From positions 3,927,501 through 3,991,500 of the forward strand of contig NZ_CP012670.1 in the NCBI RefSeq assembly GCF_004135735.1: 64,000 nucleotides of DNA, written 5' to 3'. Position numbers and translations under genes: made by a program. Position 1 is the stretch's first letter, and the number at the start of each line of letters is the position of its first letter. The stretch is from Sorangium cellulosum (GTDB taxonomy: Bacteria; Myxococcota_A; Polyangia; Polyangiales; Polyangiaceae). Positions 52,841 to 61,980 of the stretch are shown here, one piece after another. Below the pieces are notes generated by a model. The model saw only the letters and a list, made by a program, of their open reading frames with translations. It was not told the DNA's origin and ran no database searches.

Positions 52841-52976
52841 TGTTGGCCGCCCGCGCCCGACCCGTCCGGGGCCCGTCGGCGACCGGAGCAGGGGAGGAGG
52901 GGAGAGGGGGGAATCCGAGCGCCACGCGCCCGCGCGCGCGACGGGAGGAGACCTTCAAGAAAAGGAGTCTTTGCTG

Positions 52977-54077
52977 GTGATCAAGGTGATCGCGGTCGAT
53001 GATGTGGCCGAGAACCTCGTCGCGCTGGAGGCGCTGCTCAGGCGCCCCGGGCTTCAGATCCTGACGGCGAGGTCCGGCACGGACGCGCTCGAGCTCCTGC
53101 TCGTGCACGAGGTCGCGCTGGCGCTCATCGACGTCCAGATGCCGGGCATGTGCGGGTTCGAGCTGGCCGAGCTCATGCGCGGCGCGCCGCGCACGAGCGC
53201 GGTGCCGATCATCTTCGTCACGGCGGCGCCCCACGATCGGACCCGGCTCTTTCGCGGGTACGAGGCTGGCGCGGTCGACTTCCTCCACAAGCCGATCGAG
53301 CCGCACGTGCTCCGGAGCAAGGTGGACGTCTTCGTCGATCTGCACCGGCACAAGCAGCGGCTCGACGAGCAGGTCGGGCTGCTCCAGCAGGCGCTCCAGC
53401 TCAACGAGACGCTCGCGGCCGTGCTCGGGCACGATCTCCGGAGCCCTCTGTCGGCGATCACCACGGCCGCGTCGATGATCCTGCGCGGCCCTCCGGAGCC
53501 CGCGGCGCAGCGGGCGGCCGAGCGGATCTTGCGCTGCAGCGCGCGCATGGCGCGCCTCATCGAGCACCTGCTCTGCTACTCGCGGACGCGCCTCGGCCAG
53601 GAGCTCCCGATCGAGCCGCGGCCGGTGGATCTGATGTCGCTGTGCGCGGCGGTCCTCGACGAGCAGGAGCCCGGCGCCGCGGGGAGGTTCCACCTGCGAG
53701 GCGAGGGCGATCCGGGCGGGCACTGGGATCCCGATCGCCTGGCGCAGATCCTGTCGAACCTGATCGGCAATGCGCTGCGACACGGCGCCTCCGGCACCCC
53801 CATCGAGGTGCGGGTCGACGGCAGCCGCCGCGAGGAGGTCCGGCTCCGGGTGCGCAACCAGGGCGCGATCCCGCCGGAGATCCTGCCGAACATCTTCGAG
53901 CCGTTCCGGACGACGGCGGGCGGCCGCGCCGCCACCGACGGGCTCGGCCTCGGGCTCTACATCGTGCAGCGGCTCGTGGAGGCGCACGGGGGCAAGGTCG
54001 CGGCGGCGTCGTCGCCGGCGGAGGGGACGTCGTTCGAGGTGAGGCTACCCCGGAGGGCGCCCGCGGCCGGCGCCTAG
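52977..54077 (+). CDS. Receiver-histidine kinase (REC-HisKA-HATPase)
   Basis: 366 residues from GTG 52977, nine bases after AAGGAG; a TTG at 52971 is the alternative. The receiver (about 1-125) has VDD, the phospho-Asp in LIDVQMPG, and the Lys in FLHKPIE. The kinase has GHDLRSPLS and a HATPase with SNLIGNALRHG and GLGLGLYIV. There is no membrane segment. It lies 136 bp after cheR and is likely the third gene of the signalling operon, able to receive phosphate from the hybrid kinase. Confidence 0.94.
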   Translation: MIKVIAVDDVAENLVALEALLRRPGLQILTARSGTDALELLLVHEVALALIDVQMPGMCGFELAELMRGAPRTSAVPIIFVTAAPHDRTRLFRGYEAGAVDFLHKPIEPHVLRSKVDVFVDLHRHKQRLDEQVGLLQQALQLNETLAAVLGHDLRSPLSAITTAASMILRGPPEPAAQRAAERILRCSARMARLIEHLLCYSRTRLGQELPIEPRPVDLMSLCAAVLDEQEPGAAGRFHLRGEGDPGGHWDPDRLAQILSNLIGNALRHGASGTPIEVRVDGSRREEVRLRVRNQGAIPPEILPNIFEPFRTTAGGRAATDGLGLGLYIVQRLVEAHGGKVAAASSPAEGTSFEVRLPRRAPAAGA

Positions 54078-54108
54078 AGCACCGATCACGTTGAACGAGC
54101 GAGAGATC

Positions 54109-54176
54109 GACCGCCAAGACACCAAGGACGCCAAGAATTGATTCTCTCCTTGGCGTCCTTGGCGCCTTGGCGGTTC
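54109..54176. terminator. Hairpin with CCGCCAAG/CCAAGGACGCCAAG arms between convergent genes
   Basis: The arm starting CGACCGCCAAG at 54109 pairs with the arm ending CTTGGCGGTTCG at 54176; about 27 bp pair with two or three mismatches. It sits between the convergent receiver-kinase and LysR genes, in AT-richer DNA. It may be a bidirectional terminator, and the CCAAGGACGCCAAG style again suggests a dispersed repeat. Confidence 0.75.
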
Positions 54177-54235
54177 GAATTTCTGCGCTTTCAGGCGGTT
54201 TCAACCCGTTTGTCGCCCTAGCTCCCACGCCTGCG

Positions 54236-55129
54236 TCACGCGGGCCGGAGCGCCTCCAGGAGCTGCAGGAGCTGATCGAGCGCCAGCCGCATCCTCGGCG
54301 ACTCGAGGCTCGCCGGACGGGCGAGCAGCCACAGCGCGCTCTCGCCGCCCACCTGATCCTGCAGCACCGTCCGCAGCTTCTCCGCGCCGGCTTGCGGCTC
54401 GGGGAACGGGGCGTCGGGCAGGAACGCGATGCCGCACCCGCGCGCGGCGCACTGCCTGAGGAGGAAGATGTCGTTCATCCGCAGGGCCGGCGCGACCGGG
54501 AGCTTCGACCCGTCGGCGAGCGGGAGCGCGTCCCCGCGGCGGCCCGGGCGCTCCCACAAGAGAAGACGGTGGCTGGCCAGATCCCCGACGCTCACCGGCG
54601 TGCCGTGGCGCTCGAGGTAGGCCGCGCTGGCGACCAGCCCCTCCCGCAAGCTCAGCAGCTTGCGGCACATCCACGGCCCGTCCGGGGGCCGCTCGCCGAT
54701 GCAGACCGCCGCGTGCGCGTCGCCCGAGAGCGCGACCGCGGGATCGTCCGCGCACCGCACCCGCCACGCGATCTTCGGGTAGAGCTGCATCACCAGCGCG
54801 AAGAACGAGCTCACGAAGTCGGGCGGCATCCCCTGCGGGGCGGCGAGCACCACCTCGCCGCTCGGCTCCGCGCCCGCCTCGCGCACCGACTGGGCCAGCG
54901 ACTGCACGTCGTGGAGCAGCCCCCGCGCCTTCTCGGCCAGGACCAGCCCCGCGCTCGTCGGGGTGGCGCCCTGACGGTCGCGCTCGAGCAGCTTCACGCC
55001 CATGCGCGCTTCGAGCTCGTCCATGCGCCGCCGGAGCGTGGCGAGCGGGAAGCGGAGCGACTTGGCGGCCGCGGCGAACGAGCCTCGGTCCATGATGGCG
55101 ATGAAGACGCGGAGCTCATCGAGGTCCAT
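54236..55129 (-). CDS. LysR-family transcriptional regulator
   Basis: 297 residues from ATG 55129 (MDLDELRVF). The N-terminal winged helix-turn-helix reads FIAIMDRGSFAAAAKSLRFPLATLRRRMDELEARMGVKLLERD; the recognition helix has Leu/Pro where Ser/Pro is more common. The substrate-binding domain (about 88-297) has VVLAAPQGMPPDFV, LASHRLLLWE and a C-terminal GIAFLPD. It starts 30 bp after the lectin-like lipoprotein gene on the same strand, so they may be cotranscribed. The effector and targets are unknown. Confidence 0.94.
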   Translation of the reverse strand: MDLDELRVFIAIMDRGSFAAAAKSLRFPLATLRRRMDELEARMGVKLLERDRQGATPTSAGLVLAEKARGLLHDVQSLAQSVREAGAEPSGEVVLAAPQGMPPDFVSSFFALVMQLYPKIAWRVRCADDPAVALSGDAHAAVCIGERPPDGPWMCRKLLSLREGLVASAAYLERHGTPVSVGDLASHRLLLWERPGRRGDALPLADGSKLPVAPALRMNDIFLLRQCAARGCGIAFLPDAPFPEPQAGAEKLRTVLQDQVGGESALWLLARPASLESPRMRLALDQLLQLLEALRPA

Positions 55130-55159
55130 GGCCGGTCCAGGACCGGAGCGTATCACGCA

Positions 55160-56671
55160 TCACCGGCCCTCGCCGTTCCAGAACCAGTCCGCCGTCCAGG
55201 GGGCGTTCGGCCCGCTGCCAACCCGGTACCTCTCGAGCTCGTCGGTGTAATCGAACAGGGCCTGCGCCGTGTCCCTCATGGCGAGGTCCTCGACGTACGG
55301 GACATTTCCTTCCGGATCCTGGACCTGGGCGTTATCGAGCCTGTTCAGGCCCCAGCGCCCCCTGAACCTGGTGATGGCCCGAGCGTCTCCGATGAGCCGA
55401 ACGGACCTTTGAGAGTCCCATTCATGGCCCCCGTCCGCGGTCACGTCCACCACGTCGAGCTTGTACAGGCCCGCGGGGATGGCGATCCCCGAGATCGCCC
55501 AGCCCCAGTCCGCGTCGATGATGGTCTCGTAGTGCCAGGTGTCGGCGTGGGCATAGGTGCCGTGCGAGCTCAGACCCACGTAGACGATCGGGTGGTTGTT
55601 GCGCCATTCGAAATCGTCGCGCCCGTGCGCGTCCTTCCTCCCGTGGGCGTTCGTGTAGACGTCGGTCACCTGGCCCGTCGCGGCGTTGACCCGCACGGTG
55701 ACGTGCTCCCAGTCGCCCTCGTGGCGGCCGAATGCGCACCAGCGGAACGTCGTGTAGGTCATCGAGTCCCACCAGTCGTCCTTGGTGCCGGCGCGGAACA
55801 TCTCGCAGCCGTTGTAGGCGAACAGCATCGAATACACGATCTCGTGATACGCGACGCCGTCCTTGGTATAGTCGACGACGTGGGCGTACATCGGCGCGCC
55901 GGCATTATAGCCGTCCATGGGAGGCGTGACGGTCATGCCCGGCATGGGGAAGCCCCCGGGGCTCGTCGTCATCGTGACCTCGCCGGCGTACACCCTGGCC
56001 GCCAGGTCGAGGTAGTCTTCCTTGTCGGCGCTGCTCGCGCCGGCGATCGGCCCCTCCGTCTGCGGCTCGGACAGGAGGAGCTGGCCGCTCGCGTTGCGCA
56101 GCGAAGAGTTCCTGTAGAACGTGATCATGTCGACCGGGAAGTGGTCCTCGTCCGGATGGAACCGGACGATGGGCGCATACTTCCTGATCAGCCTGTCGTC
56201 CCGCGAGCTCCAGAGCGTCCCCTCGGGGCTCGCCGGGGTCCCCTTGTAGAGGACGAGCGAGCCGGAGTCCTCCAGCTCGAGGAAGAACGCCCCAGTCGGC
56301 TGCTCCGCGCTGCCGGAGGCCCAGACGGCCGCGCCGGCGGCGTAGATCACGAGGTTGCCGTCACCCTGCAGGACGAGCGACCTGTCGGGCCCGTTGGAGC
56401 CGGTCGCCCAGGTCGGTTTCCCGGTGCTGTTGTCGTAGATCACGAAGTTGCCGTCCGATTGCAGGATCGCGGTGTACGCGCCGTTCGCGGACGTGAGCGT
56501 GTCCTTGGCGACCATGGTCGTCCCCGAGAGGAGGGTCGTCCCGAAGCTCAGGGCGCTCTCGCTCTCGGCGATGGCGCCGCCTCCGGCGAGCTCGGCGTCC
56601 GCCAGGCAGCCCGGCGCGGACGCGAGGACCATCGAAGAGAGCATGAGCTTCGAGAGGATATGCTTGGACAT
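55160..56671 (-). CDS. Lipoprotein with B-lectin domain and Vps62-like domain
   Basis: 503 residues. The signal peptide ends in a lipobox, LASAPGC. Residues about 40-155 form a bulb-type (B-) lectin beta-prism with the mannose-binding pattern QxDxNxVxY: LQSDGNFVIYD and LQGDGNLVIYA are intact, and the third (LEDSGSLVLYK) is degenerate. The C-terminal two thirds resemble Vps62/DUF946-like proteins: KYAPIVRFHPDEDHFP, FGRHEGDWEHVTVRV, GLSSHGTYAHADTW. It is probably a surface glycan-binding lipoprotein. The enzymatic or structural role of the Vps62-like part is unknown. Confidence 0.88.
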   Translation of the reverse strand: MSKHILSKLMLSSMVLASAPGCLADAELAGGGAIAESESALSFGTTLLSGTTMVAKDTLTSANGAYTAILQSDGNFVIYDNSTGKPTWATGSNGPDRSLVLQGDGNLVIYAAGAAVWASGSAEQPTGAFFLELEDSGSLVLYKGTPASPEGTLWSSRDDRLIRKYAPIVRFHPDEDHFPVDMITFYRNSSLRNASGQLLLSEPQTEGPIAGASSADKEDYLDLAARVYAGEVTMTTSPGGFPMPGMTVTPPMDGYNAGAPMYAHVVDYTKDGVAYHEIVYSMLFAYNGCEMFRAGTKDDWWDSMTYTTFRWCAFGRHEGDWEHVTVRVNAATGQVTDVYTNAHGRKDAHGRDDFEWRNNHPIVYVGLSSHGTYAHADTWHYETIIDADWGWAISGIAIPAGLYKLDVVDVTADGGHEWDSQRSVRLIGDARAITRFRGRWGLNRLDNAQVQDPEGNVPYVEDLAMRDTAQALFDYTDELERYRVGSGPNAPWTADWFWNGEGR

Positions 56672-57068
56672 GACGAGCTCCTTCCGGCATTGAACGGGGC
56701 GGCTGCCCGAGCGAGCTTCAGGCGTCGAGCTCGCGGGACGGGGGCTCCTGCGCGCCTTCCGGCGAGCTCCCCCGCGGCCTCACCACGCCTCATCGATAAC
56801 GCAGCTCCGCGCCCTGGAAATGACCAGGGATGGTCACCCCCTGCGTCGGTTCTGGTCAGCCCACCCGGAGAGGGACGTCGGCGCAACTCGGTGGAATTCG
56901 CTGCGGCAGGAACTAAGAGCGCCTCTCAAAACCTCCCGTCGCCAGGCGGCCGAGGGCGGGCGCATCGCGTCGTTGCTCCTCGTCGCCCTACTTCAGTAGG
57001 GCTCCTCGTCGCGCCTAGCGCTGCACCCACCCTCGGCCGCCTGGCTCGGTCCGGTTTCGTTCGGCGCT
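56672..57068. other. 397-bp region: lipoprotein promoter and most of a palindromic element
   Basis: No gene was seen. The lectin lipoprotein promoter should lie here (56672-56910). The rest is the palindromic element described at 56914-57072. Confidence 0.6.
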
Positions 57069-57072
57069 CTAA
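56914..57072. mobile_element. 159-bp imperfect palindromic element (MITE- or REP-like)
   Basis: Ends match as inverted repeats (GAGCGCC near each end, each next to TA), CCAGGCGGCCGAGGG (from 56942) pairs with CCCTCGGCCGCCTGG on the right side, and the centre has GCCCTACT-TC-AGTAGGGC. There is no transposase. The right end overlaps the stop codon of the P450 remnant. It looks like a non-autonomous palindromic insertion. Confidence 0.65.
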
Positions 57073-57717
57073 CGGACGATCACGCGCACCGGAGAGCCGG
57101 GCAGACCCTGCAGCCCCACCCGCACCGGCTTCCTGGACACGAGCTCGAAGCTGTGGCGCCGCAGCAGCGTGCCCAGGATCAGCTTCATCTCGTACTGCGC
57201 AAATCTTGCGCAGCTCCTCGAGCAGCACCTCGAGGCGCGCCGCTTCCGCCGGTGCAGTGACTCCGAACACGATGTGGATGATCGTCTGCAGCGAGAGCTC
57301 GTGCATGAGGTCCTGCGCCACCAGCTGCTGGCCCGGCTTGAGCTCCCGGGACCGCTGCAGGGCCAGGTCGCACATCTGCTTCCCGTACAGGCGCATGCGC
57401 TGCCCGTGAAACGGCGGCATGAGCAGCTTGCGCATGGCCGTGTGCCGCGCGCCCGAGAGCACGAACAGCGGCGACTCTCCGAACAACGCGTTGAAGTTCT
57501 CGGCCAGCATCTGGTCAAGGTTCTCCGGCGGCACCGCGAAGACGGAGCGCAGGCCCTCCACGCTGCCGGTGGCCAGCCCCGGTTTGCCGTTCATCTTCGG
57601 GAGCGACATCGGATCGCCGTAGCGCTCCCGCATGCGCAGCGTGTAGCCGATCGGGTCCAAGATTCCCTGCATGTTCATCAGGATGTTGTTGGTGGGGCCT
57701 CTGGGTAAAGTGGTCAT
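57069..57717 (-). pseudogene. Cytochrome P450 with large internal deletion and frameshift
   Basis: The N-terminal part (MTTLPRGPTNNILMNMQG to about residue 170, LLEELRKI) is a bacterial P450, resembling CYP110-type enzymes. After 57215 the frame is lost. The extreme C-terminus of a P450 (FAQYEMKLILGTLLRRHSFE to VRVIVR) continues in another frame to the stop at 57069. About 200 residues are missing, including the I-helix, ExxR and the heme-binding Cys loop, so it cannot bind heme. The junction carries the inverted repeat CTGCGCAA-ATC-TTGCGCAG (57195-57213). Read without the junction, the first frame runs on to 56926 with non-P450 sequence. Confidence 0.87.
57195..57213. repeat. Perfect 8-bp-arm inverted repeat at the P450 deletion junction
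   Basis: CTGCGCAA and TTGCGCAG flank ATC exactly where the two P450 parts meet. The core GCGCAA-N3-TTGCGC is shared with the NRPS leader palindrome at 31108-31136. Confidence 0.7.
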
Positions 57718-57895
57718 GGGGCGCGTTCCTTCGATTGTACTGCCAGCTTAGGCTCTCTAAATTGGCATGGTTGCAGAGGGATAGGACATCCAGGTATCGC
57801 AAGCGGCGGTCCAGCCCGGAGAGCGGCGCCGGACGCGAGAAAGCGGGAGGTCGCCGGGATCTGCCAGTCAACAAGAGATCGATCGGTTCGAGTGG

Positions 57896-58648
57896 ATGCT
57901 CCGCCTTCGCGAGCGGCGCGCCACGCAGGCGCAGGTGGTCGAGCGGCCAGGAGAGGATAGCCCGTGCAAGGCCATTCCGACCTATCAAGAATTTCCCCCC
58001 AACGACCGGCAGTTGATGGCTGCTACCACGCGGGCCCAGGCGACGCCCCCTGAGGAGAGGGCGCTCCGCAGGCGGGGCGCGGCCCGCGTCGTCGGCGTCG
58101 ACATCTCCGGCGAGATGGTGTCCGTCGCGCGCGCCCACGAGGCAGAGCGCCCCCTCGGGATCGATTACATCGTGCAGGACGTCGCGTCGCTCGGCGACCT
58201 CGACCGGTTCGACCTCGCGGTCGCCGTCCATCTCCTTGGGTACGCCCGCTCGAGGGAGGAGCTGGTCCAGATGGGCACAGGCATCGCCCGGAGCGTGAAA
58301 CCCGGCGGGCGCTTCGTCACCTACTTCGTCAGCCCCGATGTCTCCCGCGCGCCTGGCCACTGCCGCAAGTACGGCGTCGATTGCTTCGCCCACGAGGGCG
58401 TGAAGGACGGGGACGTGTTCTACTTCTCGCTCATCCTGGGAGACACCACGACGCCGAAGCTGACAAACCATTACTGGACCCGGGCGACCGTCGCGTCCGC
58501 ATTCGGAGAGGCGGGGCTCACCAGCATCCGCTGGATCACCCCGGCGCTCTCGCCGCAGGGGGTCGAGCAGCATGGCGAGGACTTCTGGCAGGACTACCTC
58601 CGCCACCTCCCCGACATCCTCATGGAGTTCAAGAAGCCCGACGCGTGA
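57896..58648 (+). pseudogene. SAM-dependent methyltransferase lacking motif I (probable remnant)
   Basis: From about base 58070 the protein matches class I methyltransferases of the kind common in myxobacteria: GAARVVGVDISGEMVSVAR (motif II), IDYIVQDVASLG, FDLAVAVHLLGYA, VKPGGRFVTYF. The helix before motif II is present (RRRGAARVV), but the Gly-rich motif I (VLDxxCGxG) that binds SAM is not found in any nearby frame. The upstream stretch has only a possible N-terminal trace (TYQEF). The start at 57896 is arbitrary. Without motif I the protein is unlikely to bind SAM, so decay by deletion is the best reading. Together with the P450 remnant it marks a degraded locus. Confidence 0.7.
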
Positions 58649-58726
58649 CGCCGCGCCCCGGAGACAGGTACGGGATCCCGCCATTCACCTGGCATCACTG
58701 CGGGACGTTGCCCCGGTTCAGCAGAA

Positions 58727-58744
58727 GAACCGTCATGGCGGTTC
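58727..58744. terminator. Small inverted repeat between convergent genes
   Basis: GAACCG and CGGTTC pair across a 6-base loop between the methyltransferase remnant and UPF0182. There is no T-tract, so terminator function is weakly supported. Confidence 0.3.
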
Positions 58745-58812
58745 GCCTCGCTGCCCGGCTTCCCGCAGTCGTGCTCGAGCGGTTGCGGGGCCCCTCCTGC
58801 GCTGCCGCGTCG

Positions 58813-61638
58813 CTATCTCTCGCCGGGGAGGGCGACCGGCCCCGCGAGCTCCTCGAGCGTCCGGCTCAACAGCTCGAGCTCCACGGCGGCCTCCTGGAAG
58901 CGCCGCTCGCCGAGGAGGCGTAGGTAGCTCCCGAACGACTCGTTCGCCCGCCCCGCCAGGCCGCTCACCGCGTCCTCCGCCTCGGGCACGCCCGGCAGGC
59001 CCGCCGTGGCCGGCGCCGGGGGCGGCCCGCCCTCGACGAGCCCGCGCAGCGCCGCGTCGAGCGAGCTCGCGTAGCTCATCCGGTCGCCGTGCATCACCAC
59101 CACCACGCGGAGCTCCGGGTACGCCGCCGTGTCCGCCTGGAGGAAGATGGGCTCGACGTAAAGGAGCGTGTCCTCGATGGGGATCACCAGCGCGTTGCCC
59201 CGGATGACCCTCTGCCCGCGCTGGCTCCACAGGGAGAGCTGCGCCGACAGCACCGGATCCTGATCGATCTTGGTGTCCATCTGCTGCGTGCCGAGCACCC
59301 GCGTGTCCTTGGGGAACCGGTACGCGAGCAGGCGCCCGTAGTCTTCGCCGTCGGACAGGCCCGCGAGCCAGCCGATGAGCACCTGCCGGTTCTTGGGCGT
59401 GAACGGCAGGATCAGGGTGAACTCGGGCCGCCCCTCGCCCGGCGGCCTCCACATCACGTGATAGGGCTCCAGCGGCTGGACCTGCTCGTAGTACTTCTCG
59501 GTCGCGCGGACCCAGAGGTCCTCCTGGTTGTAGAACACCTCGGGATCCGTCATGTGGTACTTCGCGTAGACGAGCCCCTGCGCGAGGAGGAAGTCCTCCG
59601 GATACCGCACGTGCGCGCGGAGCTCGGCCGGCATCTCCTCCCTGGGCAAGAGGAGGCCGGGGAAGATCCGGCTGTAGACCTGGACGATCGGATCCTCCGG
59701 CTCGAAGACGTAGAGTCGCACCGAGCCGTCGAAGGCGTCGACCACCGCCTTGACCGCGTTGCGCACGTAGTTCGCGCGGCGGAGGTGGTACGTGAGCCCC
59801 GCCCGCCCTCCGGGCTCGTCCGCCATGTCGACCCCGGTGTCCTCGGCGCTGAAGAAGCTCTCGCTGTAAGGGTAGTAGCTGGACGTGGTGTACGCGTCGA
59901 GGATCCAGTACAGCCGGCCGCCGGCGACGACCATGTACGGATCGCGATCGAGCGCGAGGAACGGGGCGACGGCCCCCACGCGCGCGCGGATCTCGCGGCG
60001 GAACATGATGCGGCTCTCGTCCGTGGGGATGCCGGAGACGAGGAGCTTCGTGCCCCCGAGCTTCCACCCGAAGAGGAGCTTTCGAAAGAAGCCGTCGAGC
60101 TGGATCCCGCCGGTGCCCGCGTAACGCGTGTAGACGTTCTCCGCGCCGCTCGGGTGGTCGAACTCGGGCTCTCTGGAGTTGACGACGACGTAGCCGTGGG
60201 TGGTCTCTCCATAATAGATCTCCGGCCGCTCGATCTCGAGCTCGGGGAAGGCGGAGACGGGCGGGATGTCCTTGATGAGGAGGTTCGGCTGCCCGTCGTT
60301 CGTGAAGTCGTGCGCCGAGGCCATGGCGACGCCGTAGCCGTGCGTGTACTTGAAATGCCGGTTCACGAACGTCTGGTGCTCGCTCGGCAGGTTCTCCGCG
60401 CTGAGCTCGCGCGGGGCGAGCATGACCTGCCGGTAACGGCCGCCGGCGGTGTAGCGGTCGATGTCGACGCCGGGCATGTCGTAATACAGGCGGATCGCCT
60501 GGAACTGGTGCAGCACGGCGTCGAGCGCGCGCGGATCCCAGAGGCGCACCTCGGCGAGCAGATCCTGGTTGTTCGCGAGCGTCTCGGCGGTGAGCCGGTC
60601 GGAGACGGGGAACTCGGTGGCCTCCACGTCGTGGAGGCGGAAGCCCTCCCGGGTGAACGCGATGTTGTGCGCGAGGTAGGGGCGCTCGAGCGCGAGCTCG
60701 TTGGGGACCACCTTGAGCCACTGGACGAGCGCCGGGAGCGCGAGCAGGCCGACGATCCACGGCCCGGCGACGAGCAGCGCCGGCAGCGCGGCGAGCCCCA
60801 GGACGGCGCGCCGGTGCGACCTCTGCTCGGCGCCGGTGCGGCGGACGAGGGCGCGCTGCACCGGCGGCAGGAAGAGCGCGAGGCCGACCAGCGCGGCGAT
60901 GGCGGCGACGATCCGGGTCGCGGGCAGGCGCACGTGGACGTCGGTCCAGCCCGGGCCCACGACGACGCCCCAGGGCGAGTACAGCAGGTGGTAGGCCGCG
61001 AGCCAGCGCCCCCAGGCGACGACGAGCGCGAGCGCGCCGAGGGAGAGGAAGAGCGCGCGGAACCGCGCGGCGCCGGCCGGCACGGGCTCGCCGGCGGCCC
61101 GCCGCGCGGTCGTGTGCTCGGCGTCGCGGATTGCGCCGCCGAGCGCGATCAGCGCGAGGCACCAGAGCAGGAAGTAGAGCGCGTCGTGGAACGGCAGCGA
61201 GAACAGGTAGAACGAGGTGCTGCGGCCGAGGATGGGATCGCGCACGTCCGTGGGCGCGCGCTCGAGGAAGCGCAGGATCAGCTCCCATCCAAGGAAGCCC
61301 CAGGCGGCGCCCAGCGCGGCCCCGAGCACGGTCGGGAGGCGCCGCGCCCCGCGCGAGCGCGCGGGGAGCGTGAGCAAAAAGACGACGAGCCCGCCGAGCG
61401 CCGCGGCCGCGAGCGCCGAGATCAGGCGGGCCAGCGCCTCCTTCCAGAAGCGCGCGGTGTAGCCGAGCTCGGCGAACCAGAGGTACTCGCCCCAGAAGCT
61501 CAGGACTCCGAGGAGCGCGGGCGTGCCGACGAGGAGCAGCGCTCCCGCCGCGACGAGCGGGCGCCGCCGCGCCATCAATCCCCGTGCGAGCAGGGTTGCT
61601 CCGGCGGCGATCAGCACGAGGATGAAGAGAACGTACAT
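58813..61638 (-). CDS. UPF0182 family membrane protein
   Basis: 941 residues, typical for UPF0182 (COG1615). Seven or so membrane segments fill the first 320 residues, with FWGEYLWFAELGYTARFW and RSTSFYLFSLPFHDALYF. The large soluble domain contains YLAHNIAFTREGF, NRHFKYTHGYGVAMA, ERPEIYYGE and DGFFRKLLF, all family hallmarks, and ends in an acidic Pro-rich tail with a helical C-terminus. The function of the family is not known. The gene is divergent from the repeat-containing ORF at 61981. Confidence 0.95.
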   Translation of the reverse strand: MYVLFILVLIAAGATLLARGLMARRRPLVAAGALLLVGTPALLGVLSFWGEYLWFAELGYTARFWKEALARLISALAAAALGGLVVFLLTLPARSRGARRLPTVLGAALGAAWGFLGWELILRFLERAPTDVRDPILGRSTSFYLFSLPFHDALYFLLWCLALIALGGAIRDAEHTTARRAAGEPVPAGAARFRALFLSLGALALVVAWGRWLAAYHLLYSPWGVVVGPGWTDVHVRLPATRIVAAIAALVGLALFLPPVQRALVRRTGAEQRSHRRAVLGLAALPALLVAGPWIVGLLALPALVQWLKVVPNELALERPYLAHNIAFTREGFRLHDVEATEFPVSDRLTAETLANNQDLLAEVRLWDPRALDAVLHQFQAIRLYYDMPGVDIDRYTAGGRYRQVMLAPRELSAENLPSEHQTFVNRHFKYTHGYGVAMASAHDFTNDGQPNLLIKDIPPVSAFPELEIERPEIYYGETTHGYVVVNSREPEFDHPSGAENVYTRYAGTGGIQLDGFFRKLLFGWKLGGTKLLVSGIPTDESRIMFRREIRARVGAVAPFLALDRDPYMVVAGGRLYWILDAYTTSSYYPYSESFFSAEDTGVDMADEPGGRAGLTYHLRRANYVRNAVKAVVDAFDGSVRLYVFEPEDPIVQVYSRIFPGLLLPREEMPAELRAHVRYPEDFLLAQGLVYAKYHMTDPEVFYNQEDLWVRATEKYYEQVQPLEPYHVMWRPPGEGRPEFTLILPFTPKNRQVLIGWLAGLSDGEDYGRLLAYRFPKDTRVLGTQQMDTKIDQDPVLSAQLSLWSQRGQRVIRGNALVIPIEDTLLYVEPIFLQADTAAYPELRVVVVMHGDRMSYASSLDAALRGLVEGGPPPAPATAGLPGVPEAEDAVSGLAGRANESFGSYLRLLGERRFQEAAVELELLSRTLEELAGPVALPGER

Positions 61639-61980
61639 TCGATGCCTCTCCGGCCACGGGCCCCGCGGGGCGCGATGGGGGTGGTGCTCCCGAGGCGCAA
61701 GGAGCAGGCCCGAGCCAGCGCTGCGTAGGTGTGTCGACGGCGCACGGACCGGGCGAGCCAGGTCGCGGCGGAGCCACCTGCGGAGTGCCGGCCGCGTCCG
61801 CCTCGACCGCTCTTGAGCGCGAGCGCCTGGAGCGCCTCGACGAGCCGCTGATACGTCTCCCTCGGCTGCGCGATCAACGCCTCGAGCCGCTGCGCTACCG
61901 GCGCTGGGGCGAGGCCGACGCGGCGTTCCCCGCCACCTCGGCTTCCGTGCCCGACCGTCGCTCGACGCGGAGCTCTCGGC
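61639..61980. other. Divergent intergenic region
   Basis: Holds the UPF0182 promoter. Open frames exist on both strands, one of them (-) including a helical-looking stretch (VAQRLEALIAQPRETYQRLV), but none has a ribosome site or family match. Confidence 0.45.

Noticed and set aside
57757..57775. Sigma-54-type promoter (TTGGCATGGTTGCA)
   Set aside because: The GG and GC elements are about three bases too close for a -24/-12 promoter.
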